A stretch of DNA of 13,420 nucleotides from Pelotomaculum sp. UBA5255 (GCA_002408725.1 DHTR01000086.1:1-13420), one strand, 5' to 3'; shown: positions 7,091-13,404, counted from the stretch's first letter. Program-made: numbers and translations. Notes: generated by a model from the sequence alone, not told the origin.

Positions 7091-7135
7091 ACGTGTAAAG
7101 TCCTCGAAAAAAAATTATTCGAGGACTTTACACGT
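7091..7135. repeat. Perfect 18-bp inverted repeat at the recombinase gene start
   Basis: The left arm (7091-7108, ACGTGTAAAGTCCTCGAA) and right arm (7118-7135, TTCGAGGACTTTACACGT) are exact reverse complements around a 9-base A-rich centre. Each arm contains the AAAGTCCTC core of the adjacent array. The right arm ends inside the GTG start codon of the recombinase (7134-7136). It could be a core recombination site, an operator or a hairpin that limits translation. Confidence 0.85.
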
Positions 7136-7325
7136 GAGGAATCTGTTGGAAATGTTTATTACCGAGTGCGAGTACAAAAATTTATCTCCATTGACGGTCA
7201 AAACGTATAAGACCGACGTCGGCTATCTGATCGATTATTTAGAGGACATCGGTGTAAAGGATGTTGAAAAACTAACGCTACCACATTTAAAACGGTGGGG
7301 TTGTAATTTCAAAACCGCCGTTTAG
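7134..7325 (+). pseudogene. Tyrosine recombinase, N-terminal fragment (SAM-like core-binding domain)
   Basis: The frame starts at GTG 7134 (or TTG 7146, with GAGG 6 bases upstream) and reads MRNLLEMFITECEYKNLSP, LTVKTYKTDVGYLIDYLEDI, then HLKRW. This is the opening of the N-terminal core-binding domain of XerC/D-like integrases. Homology ends around residue 55 (about base 7297). The last codons read into an unrelated hairpin repeat and stop at 7325. The catalytic domain is absent, so the product cannot recombine DNA. A C-terminal recombinase piece of a compatible type lies at 10796-11210. The two may be halves of one gene split by the 3.5-kb segment between them, with loss of about 90-100 residues, or may come from two copies. 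The family is clear for such a short piece, though only the N-domain can be checked. Confidence 0.7.
7290..7323. repeat. Hairpin repeat, left copy, at the recombinase break
   Basis: AAACGGTGG (7290-7298) pairs with CCGCCGTTT (7315-7323) with one G-U pair. The right half, ATTTCAAAACCGCCGTTT (7306-7323), is identical over 18 bases to 9469-9486. It marks the point where recombinase homology is lost and lies 170 bp downstream of the BlaR1-like gene, so it might also act as a weak terminator for that gene. Confidence 0.65.
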
Positions 7326-7494
7326 CATTAACTAGCTTACTACGCGTACGATTATTCTACCGCCGAAACAACGGTCTCCTGTTGTTCAAAAAGTAAATCA
7401 TGGTAGTGCTGCAAGAACAAAAATATCAACCTCCAATATAAATGTTCAGGAAATAAGCCGTCCACACAAACAGATAGCCTATAGCAGTTATGAC
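7326..7494. other. Gap between recombinase fragment and BlaR1-like gene
   Basis: 169 bp with no convincing gene. A weak 6-bp stem (ACAAC near 7367 with GTTGT near 7381) is the only structure seen. Confidence 0.4.
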
Positions 7495-8961
7495 TCACCA
7501 GGTGCGTTTGAAACCGCTGTTTTCGATTGCAAATGTCATCATAACATCATCGTCATCGTCCAGCATGCTCGCATCAACATCGCGCCCATCAATTGACTTT
7601 GTGACCAGCGCTCCGTTTTTAATATCCCGCAAAACCCGTTCTTCCTGACGGACGACCTCATCCATTAATCCCTGGTTCCACACAAACCGGTCGCCAGAGA
7701 CCGTCCGGCCCTTTTCGCCAGTCAAAGACTGTTCGTAATCTACAACCGCTTGCAGTTTTTCCTTTTCCTGTTCCAGCCATGTTTTGTATTCGTCATAGCT
7801 ATACCACCCCACGGTCGTCCAAGTTTTTCCTTCATCCCAACTGATCCTGTCTTTCCCAGTTGCCTGATCAAATATTGACATTACGGGGTGATTAGTCATG
7901 GCCCTGACGGTTTGGGTATCTATATTAGCACCTCTAAGGAGCACAAGCCGACGAACGGAAGGTTCCTGGTCATCCGCTTGTCCTGCCGTATTGGCAGAGG
8001 TAGCAAATACAGCGGGTAAGCCAATAACCAAAGCAAGAGCCAGTATCATTCCGATCAGGGAAGTTTTTTTCATTTTCATAATTGACACAATCCTTTCTTC
8101 AATAGCGTTTTGGCTGAAATTGCTGCACAAGGGGGTTAGCCTGTTCTTCCTTTCCTCCAGGCCGATGAGGGTCAGAGCGTAAGCCGATTTTATCGTTTCC
8201 CCGAATGTCCGTACCACCGTTTCATCACAGGATAGTTCAATGTCGCGGTTCGCCAGCACATACATCACCCATACAAAGGGATTGAACCAATGTACGCACA
8301 CGGCGGCGGCCAGCACCAGCTTGGTCAGCGTGTCAAAACGCCGGATATGCACAAACTCATGGGTAAGGATAACCCTTAGCCGCACTTCGTCCGTCCAGTC
8401 GGTTTTCTTAGGAAGAAGTATCACGGGTCGGGATACGCCATAGGTCAACGGGGCCTTGATTTTATCACTTTGCCGTATTTGCACGGTCCGCCACATAGGG
8501 CGTTCCTGCAGCCAACGGGTGATAAAATCATCATTCTCAATGGGCAGGGACATTTTGAACTCCCTGCGGCACTTGATATAGGCCACGATGAAAAACAAAG
8601 CACAGGCGCACATCCCGACCAGCCAGACAATTTCAATCGGTGAAATGGATGCGGCTGATGCACCAATTCCAATAGGTTCTGCTGTGCCAGGCATACTCAT
8701 CATTTTGGGAATGCTGGTCATTTCCGCAGGAGAGGATACGGCTGTTCTTTCCGCAAACATACGCTTTACTATGTCTATTCCCGTGTAAAAGCTGAAACGG
8801 GACGGAATGGAAAACGGTATAAGCAAGCGGCAAATCACAATGCCCCACAAAACAAGGAACATCTTTTTGGGCAGCTTATGCAGGGCCAGGGCGCGTATAA
8901 ACACAACCGCCACAATCAGGACAGATGCGGAAAGGCTCATTTGAAAAATGTCCATATCCAT
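7495..8961 (-). CDS. BlaR1/MecR1-type M56 family sensor metalloprotease with a non-penicillin-binding sensor domain
   Basis: 488 residues. Hydrophobic segments near 8-28, 33-52, 110-129 and 303-321 give a membrane protein. The cytoplasmic zinc protease domain carries HEFVH (201-205) and a later NRDIELSCDE with the third ligand Glu242, as in BlaR1. The outer C-terminal part (about 322-488) is only some 165 residues. It lacks the penicillin-binding serine-lysine signature of true BlaR1, so the signal is unlikely to be a beta-lactam by the classic route. It is Trp/Tyr- and charge-rich and ends near an Asp run (468-472). I do not recognise this domain. The ATG lies 4 bases after the BlaI-like stop with a GAGGCG site overlapping, so the two are translationally linked. 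By analogy, signal binding activates the protease and inactivates the repressor. Confidence 0.85.
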   Translation of the reverse strand: MDMDIFQMSLSASVLIVAVVFIRALALHKLPKKMFLVLWGIVICRLLIPFSIPSRFSFYTGIDIVKRMFAERTAVSSPAEMTSIPKMMSMPGTAEPIGIGASAASISPIEIVWLVGMCACALFFIVAYIKCRREFKMSLPIENDDFITRWLQERPMWRTVQIRQSDKIKAPLTYGVSRPVILLPKKTDWTDEVRLRVILTHEFVHIRRFDTLTKLVLAAAVCVHWFNPFVWVMYVLANRDIELSCDETVVRTFGETIKSAYALTLIGLEERKNRLTPLCSNFSQNAIEERIVSIMKMKKTSLIGMILALALVIGLPAVFATSANTAGQADDQEPSVRRLVLLRGANIDTQTVRAMTNHPVMSIFDQATGKDRISWDEGKTWTTVGWYSYDEYKTWLEQEKEKLQAVVDYEQSLTGEKGRTVSGDRFVWNQGLMDEVVRQEERVLRDIKNGALVTKSIDGRDVDASMLDDDDDVMMTFAIENSGFKRTW

Positions 8962-8965
8962 CGCC

Positions 8966-9325
8966 TCACTTCAAGTTATTAACAATCTGCTTCAGCCTTT
9001 CGATTTCCTCTGTGGACAGGCTTTTCCTGTTCAAAAGCGAAGCGAAAAGTAAATCGGCAGAACCGTCAAATACTTTGTTAATCAGTTCCGTTGTTTCCTG
9101 CTCCTGTACCTGCTCCTTTAGGATTAAGGCATGGCACATGAAATTGGGTTCCCTGCGTTCAATCGCACCTTTAGCAATACACCTTTTTATCAGCGTATAA
9201 GTAGTGTTCATGTTCCAGCCTACTCGCTCTTTGAGAATATCCGAAATTCTTTTGGCCGCCATATCACCTTCTTTCCAGAGCACATCCATAACTTTTAATT
9301 CGGAATCAAACAGTTTGATTTCCAT
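8966..9325 (-). CDS. BlaI/MecI/CopY-family transcriptional repressor
   Basis: 119 residues, near the usual 120-130. The N-terminal winged helix (about 1-75) shows FDSELKVMDVLWKEGDMAAK, then NMNTTYTLIKRCIAKGAIER, the family's recognition helix and wing. The C-terminal part (about 80-119) is the helical dimerisation region. The start is ATG at 9325 with AGGAGG at 9332-9337. Upstream lie three ACTACT/AGTNGT palindromes covering the promoter and ribosome binding site, so autorepression is very likely. It is the first gene of a two-gene operon with the M56 protease sensor. The regulated target is not obvious here. A broken FtsX-type permease 1 kb away hints that an ABC transporter may once have been the output. 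Confidence 0.92.
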   Translation of the reverse strand: MEIKLFDSELKVMDVLWKEGDMAAKRISDILKERVGWNMNTTYTLIKRCIAKGAIERREPNFMCHALILKEQVQEQETTELINKVFDGSADLLFASLLNRKSLSTEEIERLKQIVNNLK

Positions 9326-9338
9326 GCAACATCCTCCT

Positions 9339-9354
9339 AACTACTGCAGTAGTT
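9339..9354. promoter_or_regulatory. Operator 1 of the BlaI-like repressor (perfect 16-bp palindrome)
   Basis: AACTACTGCAGTAGTT is its own reverse complement. It sits just upstream of the repressor's AGGAGG site and overlaps the predicted leader. BlaI/MecI-family operators are of TACTACA/TGTAGTA type, which this resembles. Confidence 0.8.
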
Positions 9355-9367
9355 TGTTGATATGCTC

Positions 9368-9396
9368 ACACTACTACAGTCGTTTGAAGTTGTCAA
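9368..9396 (-). promoter_or_regulatory. Promoter of the repressor-sensor operon
   Basis: On the minus strand, TTGACA (9391-9396) is a perfect -35. With a 17-bp spacer the -10 is TAGTGT (9368-9373), a poor match that overlaps operator 2. A start near 9360 would place operator 1 just downstream. Confidence 0.6.
9370..9383. promoter_or_regulatory. Operator 2 of the BlaI-like repressor (imperfect)
   Basis: ACTACTACAGTCGT is a 14-bp imperfect palindrome of the same ACTACT-NN-AGTNGT form. Its centre lies 30 bp from that of operator 1, and it overlaps the -10 element. Confidence 0.65.
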
Positions 9397-9397
9397 T

Positions 9398-9411
9398 ACT
9401 ACTTGAGTGGT
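9398..9411. promoter_or_regulatory. Operator 3 of the BlaI-like repressor (imperfect)
   Basis: ACTACTTGAGTGGT has the same form with two mismatched positions. Its centre is 28 bp from operator 2, just upstream of the -35. The near 30-bp spacing of the three sites is about three helical turns, which would suit cooperative binding. Confidence 0.55.
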
Positions 9412-9447
9412 TTTTGGAAAAAAATTTATTACAATCATAGTAAAGGA

Positions 9448-9486
9448 AAACGGCGGCTTTGAATTTCTATTTCAAAACCGCCGTTT
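9448..9486. repeat. Hairpin repeat, right copy, upstream of the BlaI/BlaR1 pair
   Basis: AAACGGCGGCTTTGAA (9448-9463) pairs with TTCAAAACCGCCGTTT (9471-9486): a 16-bp stem with one mismatch and a 7-base loop. Its right half repeats 7306-7323 exactly over 18 bases in the same orientation, so the two copies flank the repressor-sensor cassette as direct repeats. Confidence 0.7.
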
Positions 9487-9596
9487 GGCAACTATAACCG
9501 AAACCGTGATATAGTCTTTGATATGCTTATTGCGGCATTTTTCACCTTCCCCGGTAAATACGCAATGCTTCTTAAAGTGCCTAAATCTAAGGATTT
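9487..9596. other. Unassigned stretch between hairpin repeat and RlmD fragment
   Basis: 110 bp. One plus frame stays open (GNYNRNRDIVFDMLIAAF, then FPGKYAMLLKVPKSKDFYE) and reads like coding sequence. It has no start signal and no family I recognise, so it may be another gene scrap. Confidence 0.25.
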
Positions 9597-10165
9597 CTAC
9601 GAGTTTTCTTTTTGTAGCAACACTATTGTCTCCACATGGCGGGTCCAGGGGAACATGTCCACCGGCTGCACCTCCAGCACCCGGTAACCCCTGCCGTTAA
9701 GATAGCCGAGATCCCGGGCCAGGGTGCCGGGATCACAGGAGACATAGATTACCCGCAGTGACCTCATTTCCGCTACCGCGTCCAAGGCTTCCCGGCCGCA
9801 GCCGGCGCGGGGCGGATCCAGCACCACCACGTCCGGGCGGAGCCCCAGCGCGGCGAGTTCGGGAAGGCGCTTTTCCACTTCCCCCGCATGAAATTTGACA
9901 TTGCTTATTCTATTTAAATCCGCGTTACCGCGGGCGTCTTCTACCGCCCGGGCAACAACCTCCAGGCCGTACACTTTTTGGGCCTGCCCGGCCAGAAACA
10001 GGGCGATCGTGCCGACACCGCTGAAGGCGTCCACCACCGTCTCCGACCACTGGACCTGCAGTTCTTGGGCGCCAACCACTGCACCGGGCTGGCTGTAATC
10101 TCCCGGCTGGCGGACGTTTTTGGGCCACGCTTTAAATTTAGCCCGGCCGGCAGTATCTTTACCAT
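9597..10165 (-). pseudogene. RlmD/TrmA-family 23S rRNA (uracil-C5) methyltransferase, C-terminal fragment
   Basis: The intact frame 9597-10079 encodes the C-terminal 160 residues of an enzyme that is normally about 450 long and methylates a uracil in 23S rRNA. It keeps the S-adenosylmethionine loop DAFSGVGTIALFLA (17-30), DPPRAGC (88-94), the nucleophile in SCDPGTLARDL (Cys115) and the C-terminal PVDMFPWTRHVETIVLL with the expected general base Glu150. The TRAM and central domains are missing. Up to about 10165 another frame still reads GLNLKRGPKT, reminiscent of the segment before the methyltransferase fold, so the 5' end is frameshifted as well as truncated. GC content is higher than its neighbours, suggesting a fragment of a core gene moved or left behind. 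It is almost surely inactive. Confidence 0.8.
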
Positions 10166-10195
10166 TCCCGTAGAATAGTTATCCAGCTTTTATTA

Positions 10196-10294
10196 CTATC
10201 GAATAACCACGGTGTGCCCGGCCTCCTGGCGTTTCCAAAATTCAATTTCGTCCAGCACACGTAAGAGATTCCTGTCACCATAGTAAAATTGCAT
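10196..10294 (-). pseudogene. N-terminal fragment of a small unidentified protein
   Basis: A 32-residue frame starting at ATG 10294 after a good AAGGTGG site reads MQFYYGDRNLLRVLDEIEFW, then KRQEAGHTVVIR before a stop. The aromatic/acidic FW...Q...HTVV pattern recalls the start of helical, DUF2935-like metal-binding proteins, but this is from memory and weak. The abrupt stop directly upstream of the RlmD scrap suggests a truncated gene. The ribosome binding site overlaps the first codons of the divergent permease fragment, placing a junction near 10295. Confidence 0.4.
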
Positions 10295-10664
10295 GATAAC
10301 CACCTTGATTATCATATATATTGTAACCGGCTTAGTGGTTGATGAAAGCCGAACCAGTATCTCGTTAATGAAGGTGTTTGGATACAGAAAAAAGGAAATT
10401 GCCAGATTGATATTGGGCAGTAATACCCTTATTGTTGTAGCAGGCTATCTGCTCGGTATTCCTGCTTTGCTGGGAACCGTGGGGGTGCTGTATGGATCTC
10501 TGACAGAGAGTCTGCAGATTGTACTGCCGGTTAAACTTAACGTTTGGTATATGTTATTGGGCTTTATTGTCGTGATGATTACTTTTGAGTTCGCAAAATT
10601 GATATCCAGAAAAAAGGTGACGCGTATACCAATGAGTGAAGCTCTAAAGGCTGGAACGGAATAA
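10293..10664 (+). pseudogene. FtsX/MacB-type ABC transporter permease, C-terminal fragment
   Basis: 123 residues with three hydrophobic segments (about 2-15, 45-68 and 85-103). The order TM, a cytoplasmic loop with SLMKVFGYRKKEIARLIL, TM, short loop, TM and a basic tail with PMSEALKAG is the closing half of an FtsX-like permease domain. Full proteins are 400-800 residues, so most of the gene, including the extracytoplasmic domain, is missing. The apparent ATG at 10293 is probably chance, as it has no ribosome binding site and homology seems already under way. No ATPase gene is present. Such permeases are often controlled by nearby BlaI/BlaR1 or two-component systems, so it may be the remnant of the cassette's former target. 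Confidence 0.65.
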
Positions 10665-10795
10665 AGAATATCTTCGAAGATTACCATCAACAACTTCGTA
10701 AGGTAGCCAAAACTAAAACAGCATATCCAACTACGCATAACCCCTCCATTAATATTAGTTTATATCAATAAGGGGGTATGGCTCAAACTCAATTA
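10665..10795. other. Gap with an imperfect inverted repeat
   Basis: No gene seen. CATAACCCCT (10736-10745) and AGGGGGTATG (10771-10780) form a 10-bp inverted repeat with one mismatch, just before recombinase homology resumes. Confidence 0.35.
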
Positions 10796-11210
10796 AGGGG
10801 CTTAATAGAAAGGAAACCCTAATCGTCCAACAAGGTAAAGGCAGCAAATACCGGGAAGTACCGTTAAATGAGGATGCTCGACGGGCAATTGAGGCTACCT
10901 TGCTAACGGTAGAAAGAACTAGAGCGAATATTTATTTACTTCCCAGCGTTCTGACCGGATGGTTTCAAGGGGTGTGCAGTTTATTCTACTAAAATATCAG
11001 AAAATTACAGGCATTGAAGTGCCCCCACACAGTCTTAAGCACACGTTCGGGCATGAGCTTGCTGTTAGGAAAGTTCCCCTAGATGTTATCGCCAGACTCA
11101 TGGGCCATTCAAAGAGAGATGGTTCTCCAATTTTGGCTATGGTTATTCGTTATACACAGCCTGGAGAAGAAGACCTACAAAAAGCTGTCGAAGAATTAAG
11201 CTGGCAATAA
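10796..11210 (+). pseudogene. Tyrosine recombinase, C-terminal catalytic fragment, frameshifted
   Basis: From about 10796 one frame reads GLNRKETLIVQQGKGSKYRE and VPLNEDARRAIEATL, a typical integrase catalytic core. Near 10935 homology moves to another frame, reading SQRSDRM, then HSLKHTFGHEL, LDVIARLMGHS, VIRYTQPGEEDL and AVEELSW up to the stop at 11208-11210. The nucleophile Tyr codon (11151-11153) and the LMGH motif are kept, but the HxLRH arginine is Lys (AAG at 11037-11039, one G-to-A change from AGG). The fragment starts after the first catalytic arginine. It is therefore dead three ways: truncation, frameshift and active-site change. The type, with a YTxPGxEDL ending, belongs to stand-alone recombinases common in Firmicutes and could complement the N-terminal piece at 7134. 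Confidence 0.8.
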
Positions 11211-11211
11211 G

Positions 11212-11358
11212 TTGTTGTTTATCCGATGTAAACCTTGGAAAATAGTAGAAAATGTCAGTGAATTTTGGACAAAAGTTCAAGACCCCGGAAATAGTGTAGA
11301 GTTGAAAAATAAGATTTTAGAACTTGCCTGGGAAGTAGGTGCCAATAAAAATGATTAG
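11212..11358 (+). pseudogene. Possible C-terminal scrap of an unknown gene
   Basis: One frame reads PWKIVENVSEFWTKVQDPGN and SVELKNKILELAWEVGANKND before a stop at 11356-11358. The amphipathic, charged pattern looks like real protein, but there is no ATG, no ribosome binding site and no family I recognise. It starts directly after the recombinase stop, so it may be a truncated tail of a gene whose front is lost. Confidence 0.3.
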
Positions 11359-11438
11359 ATTGGATATTATGAAAATAAAAATCTAATATTCGATATTATC
11401 TAACAAATTACAACAAAGGATATTTATAAAAATTATAG

Positions 11439-11471
11439 AAAACACCTTCATATAATTTTTGGAGGTGTTTT
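11439..11471 (+). promoter_or_regulatory. Hairpin covering the ribosome binding site of the dockerin-propeller gene
   Basis: AAAACACCT (11439-11447) and AGGTGTTTT (11463-11471) form a perfect 9-bp stem with a 15-base loop. The right arm contains most of the GGAGGTG site (11461-11467) that serves the TTG start at 11477. In the mRNA this would mask the site. It could be translational control, or a former terminator reused as a leader. Confidence 0.6.
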
Positions 11472-11476
11472 AGTTT

Positions 11477-12835
11477 TTGAAAGTCCAAAGAATAGTTTTG
11501 GTACTATTGCTGGCAGCACTTTTTACTGCTGTTTTTTCAAGTACAGCTTTTGCATTAACTGAGTTTCAACAAGGAGCAGGCTACCAACCTGGGGCTTATG
11601 ATAGAAATGCTGCTCAACCAACTGCTTTCAACTGGACAAGGCAATCTAGGTTTAATGGACCTCAGAAGCCCTCACTAAAGTGGACGTTTCAAACTGGTAA
11701 TGCGATTCAAAAGGGTGTTATTAGTTCTTCTGTAGTTATTGGGACGGACGGTACTGTATATGTGACTTCTGGTAATGCAAATCTATTATATGCTATTAAT
11801 CCAAATGGAACTCGGAAATGGGGTTTTCCGGCTGGTAGTGTTGATGGCAGTAGTCCGCCTGCAATAGGATCCGATGGTTCAATTTATTTTAATGCAACAC
11901 AAGGAGGGTTATACGCTTTAAAACCGGATGGAAGTCAAAAGTGGCGGTTCGGGGACTTGATGTCTAATAGTCAATCTGAGCCAATTATTGGTAATAACGG
12001 AACAGTTTATAATGTTGCCGAAGAATTAACAATATTTAAAACGTTTTTATATGCAATAAATTCAACTAATGGTAGTCTTTTATGGAAAACCGCACTTGAT
12101 GAAGATTGGCCTTTTCCTACTCCAGCTATTGCGAAAGATGGCACGATTTACGTTGCATCTGATAAGTTGTATGCAATAAAGACGGATGGAAGCATAAAGT
12201 GGGTATCATCAATAGGTGGTGCTACCAATTCTTCCCCTACAATAGCATCAGATGGTACTATTTATGTAGGTTCACTTGATAATAATGTTTATGCTTTCAA
12301 ACCAGATGGTAGTATGAAGTGGAAATTTACAACAGGTGATTTTGTTAACTCTTCTCCAGCAATTGCTACTGATGGAACAGTATATATAGGTTCTTTAGAT
12401 AAAAATCTTTATGCACTTAACCCGGATGGAAGTAAAAAGTGGATGTTCTCAACAGGAGGGGCTGTTAGATCATCACCAATAATCTCAATGAATGGAATTG
12501 TTTATGTAGGCTCGTATGATGGTAAGGTATACGCTATAAATCCTGATGGGAGCCCAAAATGGATGGCACAAACAGATCATTGGATCGCTTCACCGCCAGC
12601 AATTGGTTCAGATGGTACTTTATATGTTAGTTCTATGGGTGGTGTAGTATATGCAATAGTTGATTCGGATGTTAGCGGAGATATTAACGACGATGGTCTA
12701 ACTAATATCTTAGATCTAATATTGATAAATCAATTGCGCGGTCCTAGCACAGATAATAATATTAGAGCAGATTTTAATAATGATGGAGTTATTGATATTA
12801 AGGATTTATTAATTGTTGCTCAGCACTTAAAATAA
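11477..12835 (+). CDS. Secreted PQQ-like beta-propeller protein with C-terminal type I dockerin
   Basis: 452 residues. The signal peptide (about 1-26, MKVQRIVLVLLLAALF with a Ser/Ala-rich end) predicts export. Residues about 60-395 hold eight repeats of roughly 40 residues, each with an SPxI-x-x-DGTxYVG core, LYAxxPDGS and a KW tryptophan. Eight DGT-type cores and eight Trp motifs, with the first Trp strand before the first core, fit a circular eight-bladed propeller. Residues 396-452 are a dockerin: two calcium loops, DINDDGLTNILDL (D402, N404, D406, N410, D413) and DFNNDGVIDIKDL (D432, N434, D436, D440, D443). It should dock onto a cohesin on the cell surface or another secreted protein. 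The start is TTG after GGAGGTG. The gene is markedly AT-rich compared with 1-6415, suggesting transfer. The ligand is unknown. Confidence 0.88.
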   Translation: MKVQRIVLVLLLAALFTAVFSSTAFALTEFQQGAGYQPGAYDRNAAQPTAFNWTRQSRFNGPQKPSLKWTFQTGNAIQKGVISSSVVIGTDGTVYVTSGNANLLYAINPNGTRKWGFPAGSVDGSSPPAIGSDGSIYFNATQGGLYALKPDGSQKWRFGDLMSNSQSEPIIGNNGTVYNVAEELTIFKTFLYAINSTNGSLLWKTALDEDWPFPTPAIAKDGTIYVASDKLYAIKTDGSIKWVSSIGGATNSSPTIASDGTIYVGSLDNNVYAFKPDGSMKWKFTTGDFVNSSPAIATDGTVYIGSLDKNLYALNPDGSKKWMFSTGGAVRSSPIISMNGIVYVGSYDGKVYAINPDGSPKWMAQTDHWIASPPAIGSDGTLYVSSMGGVVYAIVDSDVSGDINDDGLTNILDLILINQLRGPSTDNNIRADFNNDGVIDIKDLLIVAQHLK

Positions 12836-13009
12836 AAGTAGGATTTTATTCGGTAATAGTATTTATTTTTTCAATTCCATAGCCACTTGTAATAATCATC
12901 TCGTTTTTCAATTTTCTTTTTAAAACATTAATCTTAATTTATTTATACTATAAAATTTGGGTGTTTTTTTATACAAAGGGAAGGAGGAAGCGAAAAATAT
13001 TACCGATAT
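12836..13009. other. AT-rich gap after the dockerin-propeller gene
   Basis: 174 bp of AT-rich sequence without a recognisable gene. GGAAGGAGG at 12979-12987 is a good ribosome binding site left in front of the degraded terminase start. No terminator with a clear stem was found. Confidence 0.4.
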
Positions 13010-13346
13010 ATGAACGGGGATGAACGAAAAAACGTATTGATCTGCTGGAACTGCGAACAAACCTTTCTGGAAAGCTTATAAATCCGGAAAACTTACACCT
13101 GAACAAAAGAAAGATTTCCTAACCGATCTCCAGCAAATTGAAAAGCTAAAGAGAATCAACCGTTCCGAAGACGACATCATGTACGAATACTTCTCCGACG
13201 ACCGTAACCCATCAAACGACCAAAACCTGATCCCTGCCGGGACAAAACTTGTAAACGCCCCAAATTTCCACCGGGAACTCTGCAAACTGCTTGATGACGT
13301 AAGCAATACGGACATCACAGCCCGTTTTGCCTGGGCAGCTCCATGA
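13010..13346 (+). pseudogene. Phage terminase large subunit, degraded N-terminal fragment
   Basis: The frame 13041-13346 reads FWKAYKSGKLTPEQKKDF, IEKLKRINRSEDDIMYEYFS, DDRNPSNDQNLIPAGTK, APNFHRELCKLLDDVS and ARFAWAAP before TGA. This resembles the N-terminus of phage terminase large subunits, the ATPase that packs DNA, in which AWAAP immediately precedes the PRGHxKS Walker A loop. Here the frame ends exactly there, so the ATPase and nuclease are absent. Upstream, an ATG at 13020 meets a stop after six codons in this frame, while RIDLLELRTN in another frame continues plausibly, so the 5' end carries frameshifts. The assignment is from remembered motifs, without a search. No other phage gene is visible in the window. 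Confidence 0.5.
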
Positions 13347-13404
13347 GTAATTTTTTTATTGACCCTTTCGCTAGAGAGCATTATGATGTTGTTGAGGTAA
13401 TAAG

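Noticed and set aside
7009..7111. CRISPR array
   Set aside because: Repeats are 11-16 bases with 5-10 base gaps and mismatches, one is inverted, and there are no uniform spacers or cas genes.
7495..8961. True beta-lactam receptor BlaR1
   Set aside because: The protease core fits, but the outer domain is too short and lacks penicillin-binding motifs; no beta-lactamase gene is nearby.
9518..9700. 60-residue plus-strand frame
   Set aside because: It crosses into the antisense of the RlmD fragment and has no ribosome binding site; only the neighbouring frame at 9487-9596 looks even weakly coding.
13076..13381. 101-residue minus-strand frame
   Set aside because: The opposite strand matches terminase motifs; this frame is its Ser-rich antisense shadow.
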